Source: Zingiber officinale (Eukaryota > Streptophyta > Magnoliopsida > Zingiberales > Zingiberaceae). From it: DNA of 64,000 nucleotides. Positions 62,395-64,000 of this stretch are shown in pieces. How positions within the stretch are numbered: the stretch's first letter is position 1; each line of letters opens with the position of its first letter. The stretch lies in the NCBI RefSeq assembly GCF_018446385.1, contig NC_055986.1, positions 77,213,659 to 77,277,658 of the forward strand, given 5' to 3'. The position numbers and the translations under genes were made by a program. The notes beneath the pieces were generated by a model. That model ran no database searches. It saw only the letters and a program-made list of their open reading frames with translations, and was not told where the DNA came from.

Positions 62395-63200
62395 TGTTGG
62401 ATCACAACGGTCGGCTAGAAGGGGGTTGAATAGCCTGAAAAAATAAAAACAAACCATTCTCGACTTTTCTTAAATTAACACTTGCATAAAATAGAAAAGC
62501 AGTAAATTAAAACAGAAAGGAAGAGGCATACAGGGATTTACTTGGTTACAACCGGGGAGGTTGTTAATCTAAGGAAAGTGTCGCACTAACTATCTCCTTC
62601 AGGCGAAGAAGCCTCTTACAGCAATGAAGCGCACAAAGAAAGAAGCTAAACTCTAAATGAAAGCTTACAAGTGTTGGAAATGAATTGCTTGTATTTTTTG
62701 AAAAGTTTTTGGTCCAAGGCTGTATTTATAACCTTGGTCGGGATGCCCTTAAGGGGTTCCGGGCGCCCATGGGGGATAAAACTTTATCCCCGACGTACGG
62801 ATCACGATTTGAACGTGATCTGGAAAAGGTCTAACTCCGAGCGCTCGAAATGGATTCAGGCGCTCGGACCACTAAGTCAACCAAGTTGATTTTCTGGTCC
62901 GGGCCTTCTGCTCCGGTGCTGCTCGCCTCGGTCCGGGTCTTCCGCTTCGGCTCCACTTGCTTGGGTGATTTCTGCTATCCGGAATAAGGCTCACCTGAAC
63001 CCAACTTCCGGTCTTCTCGAGCAGGCTTCCGCTCTGGCTTCTCGTCCCTCGGAATCGTCGTGTGCTTCCTTCTCGTCCACCAGCGTACTCATCCGCAGAC
63101 TTCGTCCCTCGGTCGCACCCCGTGCCGACCTTCTCGCTAGCTGCATCTCTTGCTCCCCGAACAGTCTTATACTAACTAATTTTGCAATAAAGTGCAAAAA
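62395..63200 (-). repeat. SIRE LTR, minus orientation, at the right edge
   Basis: On minus it ends at 62395 with AACCCCCTTCTAGCC...GATCCAACA, a typical SIRE LTR end. A TATA box GGTTATAAATACA lies at 62733-62721 on minus, and the text GACCGAGGGACGA and CTCGAGAAGACCGGAAG occurs upstream. The LTR start could not be fixed; a purine tract AAAGGGGGAGAAGG (minus, 63256-63243) lies beyond it. Confidence 0.75.
62721..62733 (-). promoter_or_regulatory. TATA box of the right-edge SIRE LTR
   Basis: GGTTATAAATACA on minus followed by GCCTTGGACC, the usual SIRE transcription start context. Confidence 0.6.
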
Positions 63201-63259
63201 AAATAGAAAATTTTGGTCTACCTCCCTCTAGACTTATACTTTTCCTTCTCCCCCTTTGA

Positions 63260-64000
63260 TCACATAAAAAAAAGGGGTTCAAAGAAAAACTCTAAGGGAA
63301 AAAATTTTGTAATAATTTTCAACGAAAAAAAAATGTTCTAAGTTAAAAGATTTCTAAGTAAAACTTTAAGTAAGAGAATTTTCAAAAAAAAATCTGACTT
63401 AGAAAATTTTACAAAAATATTTTTAAAAATTTTTCTAAGTAAAAATTTAAGCAGAAATTTCTAATTTCAGAAGAACTTTTAACTTATTTTTCTAAGTAAA
63501 AGTTTTACATAAAAAAATTCTAAGAGAAAAAAATGTTTAAAAGATTTTTTAAAGCATTATTAAATTTCAACCTTAATGTTTTATCATAAAGTTAATTAAA
63601 CATTTTATTTCAATATTTTGACTTCCAAGTCGTAGTGAGGCACTAGGTCTTCTTGTTATTGGAGTAACAACCACTTCCTTAGACAAAGTTTTATAAAGAA
63701 ACTCACTGTTTAATTTTTTCGCTGAAAGCGCTAAATCTGATTAAAATTTAGATTAAGCAAGACTTAGGAACCCAATATAGGTTCCAGTCAACTGGATTAA
63801 CTAAGAATTTCTTAGAGACATATTTCTTTAAAATATTTCTAATTTGTCCCTTATTATATCTAAAATACCAATTTAAATTATTAAATTTTCTAACATTGGT
63901 ATTAGATGAACATGCCTAGTTTTTCAAGATATTTACTTATATTTTTAAATTATCATTTTCTACTTTTAATTTTTTATTTTCTAATTTAATTCTGTCAAAT
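63260..64000 (-). pseudogene. SIRE gag C-terminal tail, decayed, continuing past the window
   Basis: On minus reads RIKLENKKLKVENDNLK (coiled-coil-like), then VRKFNNLNWYFRYNKGQIRN and KFLVNPVDWNLYWVPKSCLI, the tail of SIRE-type gag. The stretch 63260-63620 after it is A/T-rich with no pol motif. Protease, integrase and reverse transcriptase are missing between gag and the LTR, so the element has a large internal deletion. Confidence 0.65.

Overview
The window is plant nuclear DNA. The evidence is a spliced MAP kinase kinase kinase gene with GT-AG introns, Ty1/copia and Ty3/gypsy LTR retrotransposons primed by initiator methionine tRNA, and CACTA (En/Spm) transposons. SIRE/Maximus-type copia LTRs of 0.8-1.4 kb and large gypsy LTRs suggest a monocot, perhaps Zingiberales. 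The species guess is inference only.

Layout. (1) 1-4438, minus: the 5' nine exons of a MAPKKK3-like (MAP3K alpha) kinase, running off the left edge. This is the only ordinary host gene seen. (2) 4439-7933: its promoter, then AT-rich intergenic DNA with one foldback. (3) 7934-12286: a 5'-truncated, decayed Tork/Tnt1-like copia element with its 3' LTR. (4) 12287-16364: SIRE-type fragments joined in opposite orientations. (5) 16365-27735: an 11.4-kb CACTA transposon, complete at both ends with a TGA target duplication, inserted in a SIRE LTR. It carries an apparently intact spliced TNP2 transposase and a second, Ptta/En/Spm-type gene with duplicated exons. (6) 27736-29838: the rest of that LTR and a reversed SIRE LTR. 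(7) 29838-42600: a decayed copia pol interrupted inside its RNase H region by a 10.3-kb gypsy element (32067-42358, minus) with about 2.75-kb LTRs and an ACTGT target duplication. (8) 42600-51505: AT-rich relics, a SIRE-like LTR, a 3 x 32-bp tandem repeat and one end of a second CACTA element. (9) 51506-54133: a solo gypsy LTR of the same superfamily with a CCTAG duplication. (10) 55190-60200: a CTCG-rich tract and another decayed copia element. (11) 60200-62394: a related gypsy LTR fragment in plus orientation, cut by (12) a minus-strand SIRE LTR and gag tail running off the right edge.

How the parts relate. The insertions are nested and can be ordered: CACTA is younger than SIRE LTR B, the gypsy element is younger than the copia it splits, and the right-edge SIRE is younger than the gypsy LTR it cuts. 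The two most unusual units are the intact-looking CACTA element, whose accessory gene has multiplied phase-1 exons, and the gypsy element. The gypsy element has similar LTRs (recent movement) but a wrecked internal region: pol remnants with many stops, mini-hairpin repeats, A/C-rich sequence where gag and protease should lie, and three copies of the primer binding site. That combination suggests a non-autonomous element moved by proteins supplied in trans.

All boundaries, exon joins and divergence figures were read by eye; no alignment or database search was run.
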